The translations under genes were made by a program, and so were the position numbers. The notes beneath the pieces were generated by a model. It saw only the letters and a program-made list of their open reading frames with translations. It had not been told where the DNA came from and made no database searches. This document shows, piece by piece, positions 35,805-45,308 of a DNA stretch of 64,000 nt. Each line of letters begins with the position of its first letter. Position 1 is the first letter of the stretch. The DNA lies in contig CAVYDG010000013.1 of NCBI GenBank assembly GCA_963767245.1, forward strand, positions 310,001-374,000, written 5' to 3'. The stretch is from Roseiarcus sp963767245. Its GTDB lineage: Bacteria; Pseudomonadota; Alphaproteobacteria; Rhizobiales; Beijerinckiaceae.

Positions 35805-37023
35805 TCACGCCTGCTTCTTGAGCTTCACCACATTGTGCAGGGTGGCGTCGGCGGTTTCGAAGAAGCGCCTGACGCCGCGCGCGGCCTGGCGGATGCGCTG
35901 CTCGTTCTCGACCAGGGCGAGACGGACGAAATCGTCGCCGTGCTCGCCGAAGCCGATGCCCGGCGCGACCGCAACGTCGGCCTTCTCGATCAGGAGCTTC
36001 GAGAATTCGAGGCTGCCCAGATGGCGGAAGCGCTCCGGCACCGGCGTCCAGGCGAACATCGAGGCGCTCGGCTTCGCTATCGGCCAGCCGGCGGCGGCGA
36101 AGCTCTCGATCATCACGTCGCGGCGGCGCTTATAGGTCGCGCGCATCTCGCGCACGCAATCGTCGGGGCCGTTGAGGGCCGCGGCGGCGGCGACCTGGAT
36201 CGGCGTATAGGCGCCGTAGTCGAGATAGGACTTGACCCGCGCCAGAGCCGCGAGCAGCCGCTCGTTGCCGACCGCGAACCCGATCCGCCATCCGGCCATC
36301 GAATAGGTCTTCGACATCGAGGTGAACTCGACCGCGACCTCGAAGGCGCCCGGCGCCTGGAGGATCGACGGCGGGGGCTCACCGTCGAAATAGACCTCGG
36401 CGTAGGCGATGTCGGAGAGAACGAAAATCTCGTGCTTCTTCGCGAACAGCACCAGGTCGCTTATAGAAGTCGAGCGAGGCGACCGTCGCCGTCGGGTTCG
36501 AGGGATAGCAGACCACGATTGCGATCGGCTTGGGGATCGAATGGACGATCGCGCGCTCGGCCGCGGCGAAGAATTCCGGGCCGGGTTCGGCCGGAACGGA
36601 GCGGATCACGCCGCCGGCCATCAGGAATCCGAAGGCGTGGATCGGATAGGAGGGGTTCGGAACCAGCACCACGTCGCCAGGCGCGGTGATCGCCTGGGCC
36701 ATGTTGGCGAAGCCTTCCTTCGAGCCGAGGGTGGCGACGACCTGGGTGTCGGGATCGAGCTTGACCCCGAACCGGCGCGCGTAATAGCCGGCCTGGGCGC
36801 GCCGAAGGCCGGCGATGCCCTTCGAGGCCGAATAACGATCGGTGCGCGGCTTGCCGACTGTCTCGACGAGCTTGTCGATCACGTGTTTGGGCGCGGGCAA
36901 GTCGGGGTTGCCCATGCCGAGATCGACGATATCGGCGCCGCCGGCGCGGGCCTTGGCCTTGAGCGCGTTGACCTGCTCGAAGACGTAAGGCGGCAGTCGC
37001 CGCACCCGGTGAAAGTCGCTCAT
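35805..37023 (-). pseudogene. AlaC/LL-diaminopimelate-type aminotransferase, one frameshift
   Basis: A PLP fold type I aminotransferase in two pieces: 37023 to about 36460 (MSDFHRVRRLPPYVFEQVNA ... SLDFYK) and about 36457 to 35805 (LVLFAKKHEIFVLSDIAYAE ... VVKLKKQA). The join lies near 36457-36461. The PLP-binding Lys is in SMSKTYSMAGWRIG and the substrate Arg in FVRLALVENEQR. Together it is about 406 residues, the usual length. Such proteins act as alanine, glutamate-pyruvate or LL-diaminopimelate aminotransferases. As this is a core metabolic gene, a two-base or one-base sequencing slip is a strong possibility. Confidence 0.85.
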
Positions 37024-37117
37024 TTCAGCAATTGGCCCCTGAATCGTGTCCCGTTCGGCCGGCTCTCGCCGATGCTTCAATTAGCATCGGAAGCCTACTC
37101 GCCGCAAACAGGAATGA

Positions 37118-37567
37118 CTATTGCGGGGTATCGGGAGCGTTTGTCTTCGGTTTCTTCTTCGCCGCTGCCTCTTCCGCAAGCGCCTTGGCGGCCGGCGGAT
37201 AGGCTTGCCGCAGCGCATCATGCCGCTTCTGGAGCGAGTCGAGGTCGGTCTTGACCGCCTTGAGCTCATCGTCCTTCAACGCCTTCCTCTCGGGCTCGGG
37301 CGGCGGCTGGAACACGGGAATGTAGTCGGGATCGGTGGCGGGGCGCGACTTGACGACGAAATCGGCCGGCGGCGCGAGGTCGGTCGCAAAGCCCAAGAGC
37401 TTGGCCCCCTGCTTCACGACGTGTTGACCCTGCTGCAGGATATTGCCCTGCTCCTGCGCTTTGCCCGCCTGAGCCGAGGCGAGAAAAGCGGCGAGCGCCA
37501 GAAGCCCCGCGGAGACGAATCGCCCCGTTTGGTGTCGGTCGCGCTCGGCGCGAATCGTGCGAAACAT
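37118..37567 (-). CDS. Secreted hypothetical protein
   Basis: 149 residues with a signal peptide (FVSAGLLALAAFLASAQAGKA, cleaved near AQA). The mature part is hydrophilic: a helical segment (GNILQQGQHVVKQGAKLLG), a Pro-rich middle (VFQPPPEPERK), and a charged, probably coiled C-terminal half (DELKAVKTDLDSLQKRHDALR) ending in a Lys/Pro tail. No domain was recognised. It lies just upstream of the divergent phaC and after the aminotransferase gene, but with 94 bp to the latter. Confidence 0.7.
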   Translation of the reverse strand: MFRTIRAERDRHQTGRFVSAGLLALAAFLASAQAGKAQEQGNILQQGQHVVKQGAKLLGFATDLAPPADFVVKSRPATDPDYIPVFQPPPEPERKALKDDELKAVKTDLDSLQKRHDALRQAYPPAAKALAEEAAAKKKPKTNAPDTPQ

Positions 37568-37670
37568 TGTTCCTTCCGAAAAGTCTTGATAGCGCCGCTA
37601 ACTGGTAGTGGCCTATTATGACCAAAACGGGACCGGGCCTCACGCTCGGAAGCGACAGGAAACGCTTTTC

Positions 37671-39718
37671 ATGGCCAAGACCAGTCCGAGCAAGCGGGGG
37701 CGCCCGCGATACCCAAGGCTGCAAAGGCCACGCCGGAAGCGGCCGCCCTGCCCCACAGGGCAAAAGACAAGGCCCCGGCGCTCCGGCGGGCCGAGGGGCG
37801 AAGCCCGAGCCAAATCCAAACCGCGCCCGCTTCGACGGAGGCGAAGGCTTCAGCCCCGGCGGCCGCGCCCAAGCCTGCGACAGACGCCCGGCCTCTCCCC
37901 GCATCCTGGCCTTCCGTCGGCGGCCCGCACGGTTCGGGCGCCCCGGTTCCAACGCCCGACGTCGAGGCGCTCGCCCACAACATCGCCCAGGCGATCGAAC
38001 AGGGCGGCAGGGTGCTGGCGGCTTACATGCGACCGCGCGAGAGCGGCGAGATCAAGACCACGATCGCCGACGATATCGGCGAAATGGTGCGCTCGATCGG
38101 CCGGGTGGCCGAATATTACATGGCCGAGCCTCAGCGGGCGCTTGCGGCGCAGGCGGCGCTGACGACCCAGTTTATCGAGCTCTGGGCGGCGACGCTGCAT
38201 CGGCTGCAGGGCGAGAAGGTGGAGGCCATCGCTCCTCCCGACGCGTCCGACAAGCGCTTCGCCGACGCGGCCTGGCGCGACAATCCGTATTTCGATTTCA
38301 TTAAGCAGGCCTACGTCCTGACCACGCGCTGGGCAGACGATCTGGTCAAACACGCCGACGAGCTCACGCCGCACGATCGCGACAAGGCGCAATTCTATCT
38401 GCGCCAAGTCACGGCGGCGCTCTCGCCCTCGAACTTCGTCGCCACCAATCCGGAGCTCATGCGCACGACGCTCGCCGAAAGCGGCGAGAACCTCGTGCGA
38501 GGCCTCAAAATGCTGGCCGAAGACATCCAGGCCGGGCACGGAACCTTACGCATACGCCAGGCCGACGCGCGGGCGTTCAAGCTTGGCGTCAACCTCGCCG
38601 CAACTCCCGGCAAGGTGATCTTCCGCAACGAACTGCTCGAGCTCATCCAGTACGAGCCGACGACGGCCGAGGTCTACAAGCGCCCGCTCCTGATCGTGCC
38701 GCCGTGGATCAACAAGTTCTATATTCTCGACCTCAATCCCGAGAAGTCGTTCATCCGCTGGGCTGCCGCGCAGGGCCTGACTGTCTTTGTCATATCGTGG
38801 GTCAATCCGGACGAGCGCCAGGCCGACAAGGATTTCGACAGCTACATGCGCGAGGGCATCCTTACCGCGCTCGATTGCATCGATGAGGCCACGGGCGAGC
38901 GCGAGGTCGCGGCGATCGGTTATTGCGTCGGGGGCACGCTGCTCGCGGCGACCCTCGCCTACATGGCGGCGGTCGGCGACAAGCGGATTGCCAGCGCGAC
39001 GTTCTTTGCCGCCCAGATCGACTTCACCGATCCCGGCGACCTCAAAGTGTTCGTCGACGCCGAGCAGCTCAAACAGGTCGAAGAGCGGATGGCCGAGCAC
39101 GGCTATCTCGACGGCTCGCAGATGGCCAACGCCTTCAACATGCTCAGGCCGAACGATCTCATCTGGTCCTATTACGTCAACAATTATCTCAAGGGCAAAG
39201 AGCCGATGCCGTTCGACCTCCTGGTCTGGAATTCGAACTCGACCCGCATGCCCGCCGCCAACCACAAGTTCTACCTTCGCCACTGCTATCTGCAGAACGA
39301 TCTCTCCAACGGACGCATGGTGCTCGGCGGCAAGACCCTCGACCTCGGCAAGGTGACGATCCCGGTCTACGAGCTGGCGACGAAAGAGGACCACATCGCC
39401 CCTGCCCGCTCGGTGTTCACCGGCGCCAAGTGCTTCGCCGGCCCGGTTCGCTACGTGATGGCGGGGTCGGGCCATATCGCCGGCGTCGTCAATCCGCCGG
39501 GCAAACCGAAATATCAATATTGGTCGGGCGGCCCGCCCAAGGGCGATTTCGACGCCTGGGTTGCCGCCGCCAAGGAGACGCCCGGGTCATGGTGGCCCGA
39601 CTGGATCGCATGGCTCACCGCCCAGGCGCCGGGAAAGGCGCCCGCCCGCAGACCCGGCGACGGCAAGCTGAAACCGCTCGCCGACGCGCCGGGGGAGTAT
39701 GTGCGGGTGAAGGCGTAG
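37671..39718 (+). CDS. phaC: Class I PHA synthase, frameshift near the N-terminus
   Basis: Polymerises (R)-3-hydroxyacyl-CoA into polyhydroxyalkanoate at the granule surface. The catalytic Cys is in the lipase-like box AIGYCVGGTLLAAT; the Asp (TKEDHIAPARSV) and His (GSGHIAGVVNPPGKPKYQYW) are present. The ATG at 37671 (MAKTSPSKRG) is followed by a G5 run at 37696-37700. Adding one G joins it to the frame that continues through an Ala/Pro/Lys-rich leader to the synthase domain, giving about 682 residues. Without the fix, translation could start within the leader (ATG near 38027). The rest of the gene is intact. Confidence 0.9.
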
Positions 39719-39756
39719 GAACAGGAGGGCGGTAACGCTGAGTAGCGGGCCCGACA

Positions 39757-40000
39757 ATGCCGACTGTCTTGCGCTCCGGCGGGCTCCAATTCTTTTTCTA
39801 CAGTTTGGAGAACGACGAGCCTGCGCATATCCACGTGGAGCGCGGCGATGCGACCGCGAAGTATTGGCTCGATCCAGTCTAGCTCGTGCGCTCGCGTGGA
39901 TTTCGGTCTCGGGATTTGACGCAACTCCGCGCTGAGATTATCGAACATCGCCAACGAATTCTTGGAGGCTTGGCATGCCCATTTCGGCAAATCAGCTTAG
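39757..40000 (+). pseudogene. DUF4160 protein, nonsense codon and frameshift
   Basis: The frame from ATG 39757 encodes MPTVLRSGGLQFFFYSLEND, then EPAHIHVERGDATAKYWLDPV, the DUF4160 signature. TAG follows where most members have a Glu codon. The reading resumes with LVRSRGFRSRDLTQLRAEII, then shifts by one base near 39960 to LEAWHAHFGKSA and stops at 39998-40000. DUF4160 and DUF2442 genes usually occur as a pair, sometimes classed as toxin-antitoxin-like; the DUF2442 partner starts at 39975. Confidence 0.75.
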
Positions 40001-40220
40001 CGCGCAGGCGATGAGCGTCGAGTTCGTCGATGCCTCGCTCCGCATCGTCTTGACAGACGGCCGCGAAATATCGGCGCCGATCGAGTGGTTTCCCCGGTTG
40101 CGCGACGCGTCGGCAGAACAGCGTGGGAAGTGGCGCCTGATCGGCCAGGGCGAGGGCGTCCATTGGCCGGAAATCGACGAAGACGTGTCGGTCAGCGCCT
40201 TGCTCGGTTCGCCGACTTAG
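39975..40220 (+). CDS. DUF2442 protein
   Basis: 81 residues, MPISANQLSAQAMSVEFVDA followed by LTDGREISAPIEWFPRLRDA and GVHWPEIDEDVSVSALLG. These are the typical features of DUF2442, a small DNA-binding-like or partner protein found with DUF4160. It overlaps the end of the damaged DUF4160 gene by 26 bp in another frame, as expected for a coupled pair. This member looks intact. Confidence 0.85.
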   Translation: MPISANQLSAQAMSVEFVDASLRIVLTDGREISAPIEWFPRLRDASAEQRGKWRLIGQGEGVHWPEIDEDVSVSALLGSPT

Positions 40221-40259
40221 GGCCAAACTCGACAAACAAGGCCCAAGGGAGCCGCCAAA

Positions 40260-40385
40260 ATGCGCCACGCGGTCCGTCCCGATCCTGCGACGCGCCTGGA
40301 CCTCACGCGTCGCCCGCGCCGCAACTGCAAGGCGCGATGGGCGCGACGGCTCGTGGCCGACCATTTGCTGACCACGAGCGCATAG
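40260..40385 (+). pseudogene. Diverged copy of the hemB 5' end
   Basis: A 41-codon frame (ATG 40260, TAG 40383-40385) reads TRLDLTRRPRRNCKARWARR, then LVADHLLTTSA. The true hemB N-terminus at 41530-41625 reads HRLDLPHRPRRNRKAEWARR, then LVSEHVLTSSD. Roughly three quarters of the bases match over about 90 bp, and similarity stops at a precise point. This is a partial duplication of hemB 1.2 kb upstream of the gene, now separated from it by a phosphatase and a VOC gene. It probably has no function. Confidence 0.7.
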
Positions 40386-40435
40386 GCAGCGGCGACGATC
40401 CGGGCTTGCGGGTTTGTCTTTGACAGGGGGATTGC

Positions 40436-41008
40436 GTGCCTGCGACCATCACTCTCGTCCGCCACGGCGAAACGGCGTGGAGCATGACCGGGCAGCACAC
40501 CGGCCTCACCGATATTCCGCTGACGGAGGAAGGCGAACGTAAGGCACGGTCCCTCGGGGGCCGTTTCAAGGGCGTCACGTTCGATCGCGCGTTCTCAAGC
40601 CCACTGCAACGCGCCCGCCGCACCTGTGAGCTTGCCGGTTTCGGCGCGGTCGCGAAGGTCGACCCGGACCTCGTCGAATGGAACTACGGCGACTACGAAG
40701 GACGGACCTCGAAGGAGATCCTCGCCGCCCACCCTGGCTGGCGCCTCTTCCGCGACGGATGCCCCAACGGCGAGCAACCGGCGGACGTCGGCGCCCGCGC
40801 CGACCGGGTCATCGCCCGTCTTCGCGCGGCCGATGACCGTGCGATCGTATTTTCGAGCGGCCATATCCTGAGGGTGCTGGCGGCGCGCTGGCTGGGCCTC
40901 GCGCCGTCGGAGGGACGCCTGTTCATGCTTGGCGTCGCAAGCGTGAGCATTCTCGGCTACGAGCACGACAAGAGCGAGCCGGCGATCGCGCTGTGGAACG
41001 AGGCTTGA
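40436..41008 (+). CDS. Histidine phosphatase family protein
   Basis: 190 residues from GTG 40436, with CAGGGGG upstream. The catalytic LVRHGETAWS, second Arg region SSPLQRARRTCELAG, the acid residue in VEWNYGDYEGRT and the second His in SSGHILRVLAARWLG are all present, so activity is expected. Related enzymes are broad sugar-phosphate or alpha-ribazole phosphatases. It is the first of three closely spaced rightward genes (phosphatase, VOC, hemB), though the stray hemB fragment lies just upstream. Confidence 0.9.
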   Translation: MPATITLVRHGETAWSMTGQHTGLTDIPLTEEGERKARSLGGRFKGVTFDRAFSSPLQRARRTCELAGFGAVAKVDPDLVEWNYGDYEGRTSKEILAAHPGWRLFRDGCPNGEQPADVGARADRVIARLRAADDRAIVFSSGHILRVLAARWLGLAPSEGRLFMLGVASVSILGYEHDKSEPAIALWNEA

Positions 41009-41042
41009 GGAATTCTGCGTCCGAGCCGACTGGAGAAAGCCC

Positions 41043-41501
41043 ATGCCTATCAACTTGAACCGCATCGGCCAGATTGCGATTGGGGTGCGCGACGTCGACG
41101 TCTCGGAATCGTTCTACCGTGACAAGTTGGGCCTTCGGCATCTTTATCGCTTCGGCGACCTTACCTTCTTCGATTGCTGCGGCGTCCGGCTGATGATCGA
41201 GAGGGCCAACGAGGCAAGCGACATCGGTCACGCGTCTCCCGTTTACTTCGCCTGCGCCGACATCGTGCTGGCTGTCCACGAACTCAGGAAGCGCAACATC
41301 GCGCTAACGATTTAGCCTCATCTGATTGCGAAGATGGAGGATCACGATCTCTCGATGGCGTTCTTCGAGGACCCGGACGGCAACACGCTCGCACTGATGC
41401 AGGAGGCGCCCAAGGGCTGCATTTTCCCAAAAGCGCCCGGCCGGTCCAATTGCTTCCTCAAGCGGTGTATAGTGCGCGGCCCGAGGAGCCCGCCCGCATG
41501 A
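41043..41501 (+). pseudogene. VOC (glyoxalase/bleomycin-type) protein with in-frame stop
   Basis: ATG 41043 starts MPINLNRIGQIAIGVRDVDV, then SESFYRDKLGLRHLYRFGDL, typical of small VOC-fold metalloproteins. TAG at 41313-41315 ends the frame after 90 codons. The same frame continues with PHLIAKMEDHDLSMAFFEDP, then DGNTLALMQEAPKG, the expected C-terminal strand and metal ligand (Glu/Asp). It runs to TGA 41499-41501, which overlaps the hemB start (ATGA). The stop is a single base change and could be an error or a real mutation. Confidence 0.75.
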
Positions 41502-42532
41502 ACAAGCCGTCCCGCATCGCCGAAACCCACCGCCTCGATCTCCCCCACCGCCCGCGCCGCAACCGCAAGGCGGAATGGGCGCGGCGGCTCGTCTCGGAGC
41601 ATGTGCTGACGTCGAGCGACCTCATCTGGCCGCTCTTTCTCATCGACGGCGACAAAAAGCGCGTTCCGGTCGCCGCAATGCCGGGCGTCGACCGGCTCAG
41701 CGTCGATCAGGCGGTACGCGAAGCCGAGCGAGCGGTCGGGCTCAAGGTCCCGGCGATCGCGTTCTTCCCCTATACCGAGGCTGCGCTCAAGGACGCGGAG
41801 GGGAGCGAAGCTTTCAATGAGGGCAATCTCGTCTGCCGGGCCTGCCGCGCCATCAAGCGCGAATTTCCGGAGCTTGGCCTCGTCACGGACGTCGCGCTCG
41901 ACCCCTATACAAGTCACGGACACGACGGCCTCGTCCGGGAGAACGCCTCGGGCCATCTCACGATCCTGAACGACGAGACAGTCGAAGTTCTCGTTCGCCA
42001 GGCGCTCAACCAGGCGCGCGCCGGGGCCGACGTCATCGCCCCCTCCGACATGATGGACGGGCGGGTCGGCGCGATCCGCGCGGCGCTCGACGCCGAAGGC
42101 TTCCTCGACGTGCAGATCATGGCCTACGCCGCCAAATACGCTTCCGCCTTCTACGGGCCGTTCCGCGACGCGCTCGGCTCGGCGGGCGCGCTCAAGGGCG
42201 ACAAGCGCACCTATCAGATGGACCCGGCCAACAGCGACGAGGCGTTGCGCGAGGTCGAACTCGATCTCGACGAGGGCGCCGACATGGTGATGGTCAAGCC
42301 CGGCATGCCCTATCTCGACATCATCCGCCGGGTGAAGGACGAATTCGGCGCGCCGACCTTCGCCTATCAGGTCAGCGGGGAATATTCGATGATCATGGCG
42401 GCGGCCAACAATGGCTGGATCGACGGCGACAAGGCGATGATGGAGAGCCTCATCGCCTTCAAGCGCGCCGGCGCCGACGGAATGCTGACCTATTTTGCGC
42501 CGCGCGCCGCGGAGAGGCTGCGCGTTCGATGA
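41498..42532 (+). CDS. hemB: Delta-aminolevulinic acid dehydratase (porphobilinogen synthase)
   Basis: 344 residues. It condenses two 5-aminolevulinates to porphobilinogen in the tetrapyrrole pathway shared by heme and cobalamin. The metal segment reads DVALDPYTSHGHDG, with Asp residues in place of the zinc-binding Cys, so the enzyme should be of the Mg-type seen in alphaproteobacteria. The two Schiff-base Lys fall in MAYAAKYASAFYGPFRDA and MVKPGMPYLD. The ATG overlaps the stop of the damaged VOC frame. The start matches the usual family length. Confidence 0.95.
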   Translation: MNKPSRIAETHRLDLPHRPRRNRKAEWARRLVSEHVLTSSDLIWPLFLIDGDKKRVPVAAMPGVDRLSVDQAVREAERAVGLKVPAIAFFPYTEAALKDAEGSEAFNEGNLVCRACRAIKREFPELGLVTDVALDPYTSHGHDGLVRENASGHLTILNDETVEVLVRQALNQARAGADVIAPSDMMDGRVGAIRAALDAEGFLDVQIMAYAAKYASAFYGPFRDALGSAGALKGDKRTYQMDPANSDEALREVELDLDEGADMVMVKPGMPYLDIIRRVKDEFGAPTFAYQVSGEYSMIMAAANNGWIDGDKAMMESLIAFKRAGADGMLTYFAPRAAERLRVR

Positions 42533-42597
42533 GACTTCGCCTGTCGTTATTCTGACGTTACGGCCCCTTCGTCGGGGCTCGCGACAGGAAGAATACT

Positions 42598-43077
42598 ATG
42601 GTCCGTGAATTCGTGATCGTCGCTTTGTCGGCCGCAATCATTGCGCTCTCGCCCGTGGCTTTCGCTCAGCAAACCGGTGGTACGGCCGACGAAGCCAAGG
42701 CCATGCTGATGAAAGCGCTCGCCGCCGTGAAAGCGGACAGGGTGAAAGCGCTCGAGATGTTCAACAAGGGGGAAGGCGGGTTTCGGGATCGAGATCTCTA
42801 CGTGTTTTGCGCCAACGCCAGCGACGGCACGATCGTTGCGACCGGCAATCCCAACCTCAAGGAAGCGCTTGGCACAGACATGCGCGCCGCTCAGAACTCT
42901 ACCGGCGAGCCGTTTGGCGCGGAAATGTACGCGGCGATCCAGAAGCCGGAAGGTCAAATCACCGAAGTCAGCTTCATGAGCCCAAAACCTGAGGCCGATG
43001 ACACGCTTGCTGTGAAAGTCGTCTTCGTCGCCAGGGCTGACGAGCAGATCGGCTGCGGCGTGGGCTATTACAAGTAG
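42598..43077 (+). CDS. Secreted single-cache-domain protein
   Basis: 159 residues with a signal peptide (FVIVALSAAIIALSPVAFAQ). The rest is one cache-type domain: KAMLMKALAAVKADRVKALE, FRDRDLYVFCANASDGTIVA and FVARADEQIGCGVGYYK. Lone periplasmic cache proteins bind small ligands and may work with sensory or transport proteins, but no partner is encoded nearby. It follows hemB by 65 bp on the same strand, probably with its own promoter. Confidence 0.8.
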   Translation: MVREFVIVALSAAIIALSPVAFAQQTGGTADEAKAMLMKALAAVKADRVKALEMFNKGEGGFRDRDLYVFCANASDGTIVATGNPNLKEALGTDMRAAQNSTGEPFGAEMYAAIQKPEGQITEVSFMSPKPEADDTLAVKVVFVARADEQIGCGVGYYK

Positions 43078-43294
43078 ACGTTTCCGAAGCCTGCAATCTC
43101 GTGGCGCGCCGACGCGCGGCGCAGCCTGACTCCTTCGGCACGGACCTCCGTCGTTCGGGCTTCGCGCCGCAATCCGTCGGCGCGCGCTTCACGTTGACCT
43201 CTGCCTCTTTGCTGGTTTAATCTTGTGTCGTCGCGGGCGAATACTACCAGAAGGTTGCAACCCAGCGAGCGAATTCTTAGCCCGGGGATTGGCG

Positions 43295-44236
43295 ATGAAC
43301 GCAAGAGCCATCGTTTGCGCGGGCGCGCTCGCGTTCGCCGCGGTTTTGTCCGTAACGCCGGTCGCCGCCGGGGTCACACTGCTCCTCGCTGCCGGGGGTG
43401 GCGGAGGCGCCGGCGGAATTGAATTCGGCTTGCCGGGGCAGATCTCCACCTCCGGCGGCGATTCGGATGGTGCGGGAGGCGTCGACGGACTTGGCGGCGG
43501 GATCGCTCCGAGCGCTGCGAACGGCGCCGGCGGGGCGGGTTGGCTTGGACCGGGCGCGAGCGTGATTCGACCGATCCTGGGCCCGCCGCCTTTTGCGGCT
43601 GGCGGCTCGAGCTTTCCGATGTTCGCCGGCGGGCTGAGCCTGAGCGGTGACGACGGCGGGTTCGGCGGCGGCGGCGGTGGAGGCGGCCAGGGCGGCGGGG
43701 GCGGCGGAGGCTATTCTGGCGGCGGAGGCGGGGGCGTAGGCGACGGCGGAGGGGGAGGCGGCTCCTATGTCTACCCCGATTTCGTCGACCCCATCCTTGA
43801 GGCGGGCAGCCTGGGGCAATTCGACGTGCCCTCGGTCAACGGCTGGATCGAGATCAACGGGACGGTGATTGGATTCTCAGGAACGATCGTCGACTACATC
43901 GTCCCGGCCACCGGCGTTTACGACATCCTCGCCTACGACGCCCAAGGCGGCGCCTCGCGCATCGGTTTCCAGAACCCGGGCGGCCTTGGCGCCGAAGTCG
44001 GCGGCGACATTGAACTCGCCGAAGGAACGGAGTTGGAGATCGTCGTGGGCGGGGCCGGGCTCTCTGGGAACCCCGCCGTGTTGGGAGGCGGCGGCGGCGG
44101 CGGTAGTTTCGTTTGGATCGCTTCTACGCCCGCCGCGACCCCCGAGCCCTCGAGCTGGGTAATGATGGCGATTGGCTTCGCCGGCCTGGGCTGGGCGGCC
44201 CGTCGCGCTTCCCGGACGCGCGCCGTGGCGGCCTGA
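43295..44236 (+). CDS. Gly-rich extracellular protein with PEP-CTERM sorting signal
   Basis: 313 residues with a signal peptide (AIVCAGALAFAAVLSVTPVAAG) and long Gly tracts (about residues 120-165, nearly all Gly with Ser, Gln, Tyr). A compact domain follows (YDILAYDAQGGASRIGFQNP, then ELEIVVGGAGLSG), resembling the beta-rich glycine-rich domain of some surface proteins. The end is ATPEPSSWVMMAIGFAGLGW followed by Arg-rich AARRASRTRAVAA, a typical PEP-CTERM. Such proteins are processed by exosortase and linked to extracellular matrix. No exosortase lies in the window. ATG 43295 has GGGGATT upstream; the longer frame from 43223 is unlikely. Confidence 0.85.
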   Translation: MNARAIVCAGALAFAAVLSVTPVAAGVTLLLAAGGGGGAGGIEFGLPGQISTSGGDSDGAGGVDGLGGGIAPSAANGAGGAGWLGPGASVIRPILGPPPFAAGGSSFPMFAGGLSLSGDDGGFGGGGGGGGQGGGGGGGYSGGGGGGVGDGGGGGGSYVYPDFVDPILEAGSLGQFDVPSVNGWIEINGTVIGFSGTIVDYIVPATGVYDILAYDAQGGASRIGFQNPGGLGAEVGGDIELAEGTELEIVVGGAGLSGNPAVLGGGGGGGSFVWIASTPAATPEPSSWVMMAIGFAGLGWAARRASRTRAVAA

Positions 44237-44288
44237 CCGGCGCGAGCGTCGGCATGATAGATGCGGCTGCCGATCGCGCCCTTCTCGA

Positions 44289-45308
44289 CTAAGGCTTAAG
44301 CAGCACCTTGCCGATGTTCTTGCGGTCCTGGATGAAATGATGCGCCGCCGGGGCTTCGTCGAACTTGAACACCCGAGCGACCTTCGGCTTTATGGCGCCG
44401 CTGTCCCATAGACCCATCAGCTGATCCATCCACGGCCGCACCCGGCCGAACTCGCCCCACACGTGACCGAGATTGACGCCGAAGACCCCCTTGTTGGCGT
44501 TCATCAGCGAGAGTGGATTGAACTGGACCCAGGGCGTGTTGGCCAGCATCGACGCCATTCCCAGGTATCCGCCCTTGCCGGCGGCGGCCGACGAGGCGCC
44601 GAACGCTCCAAGCCGGCCAGTGGGCGCGAGGAGGCGAAAGCCTTTCTTCAGCGAATCCCCGCCGACCGGATCGAGGATCAGCTCGACGCCCCGCCCGCCG
44701 GTGATCTGACGCGCCCGCTCCTCGAAGTCCTCGGTCCGATAGTCGATCAGGTGATCGACGCCAAGCGCGCGAAGCTCCTCATGCTTGCCGGCGGAAGCCG
44801 TGCCGATGACCGTCGCGCCGATGTGTTTGGCGATCTGGGTCGCGGCGATGCCGACGCCGCCGCCGGCCGAATGAATGAGCACCGTCTCGCTCGCCTTCAA
44901 TCCGCCCATAACGACTATCAGCTGCCAGGCGGTCAGATAGTTGATCGGGATCGACGCGCCCTGCTCAGCGGACATGTTTGGCGGCCGCGGGAAAACCTGG
45001 GCCTGCGGCGCGCAGACCACGTCGGCGTATCCGCCGAAGTGGGTCGCGGCAAAAACATCGCGCCCGATCCAGCCGGCGTCAACTCCGGCGCCGGCTGCGT
45101 CAACCCGCCCGGCGACTTCGTAGCCCGGCACGACAGGAATGCGCGGCAGGTCCGGATAGAGACCGAGACGGCCCATGATGTCGGCGAAATTGATCCCGCT
45201 CGCCTCGACCCGTATGCGCAACTCGCCTGCGGCAGGTTGAGGATCGTGCGCCTCCTTGAGTTCAAGAACTTCGGGAGGGCCGGCCTTCGAAATCCAGATC
45301 TGCCGCAT
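44289..45308 (-). CDS. Medium-chain NADPH-dependent quinone oxidoreductase-like protein
   Basis: 339 residues of the zinc-free MDR superfamily. The GroES-like N-terminal domain has VEASGINFADIMGRLGLYPD, then the Rossmann motif HSAGGGVGIAATQIAKHIGA (about 145-165). GGRGVELILDPVGGDSLKKG is the VAT-1/quinone oxidoreductase pattern. No Cys/His zinc set is present. The electron acceptor is unknown. It faces the PEP-CTERM gene, with only 52 bp between the two stop codons. Confidence 0.9.
   Translation of the reverse strand: MRQIWISKAGPPEVLELKEAHDPQPAAGELRIRVEASGINFADIMGRLGLYPDLPRIPVVPGYEVAGRVDAAGAGVDAGWIGRDVFAATHFGGYADVVCAPQAQVFPRPPNMSAEQGASIPINYLTAWQLIVVMGGLKASETVLIHSAGGGVGIAATQIAKHIGATVIGTASAGKHEELRALGVDHLIDYRTEDFEERARQITGGRGVELILDPVGGDSLKKGFRLLAPTGRLGAFGASSAAAGKGGYLGMASMLANTPWVQFNPLSLMNANKGVFGVNLGHVWGEFGRVRPWMDQLMGLWDSGAIKPKVARVFKFDEAPAAHHFIQDRKNIGKVLLKP

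Noticed and set aside
43660..43765. GGCGG-type tandem repeat
   Set aside because: It is the coding sequence of the polyglycine tract of the PEP-CTERM protein and needs no separate explanation.
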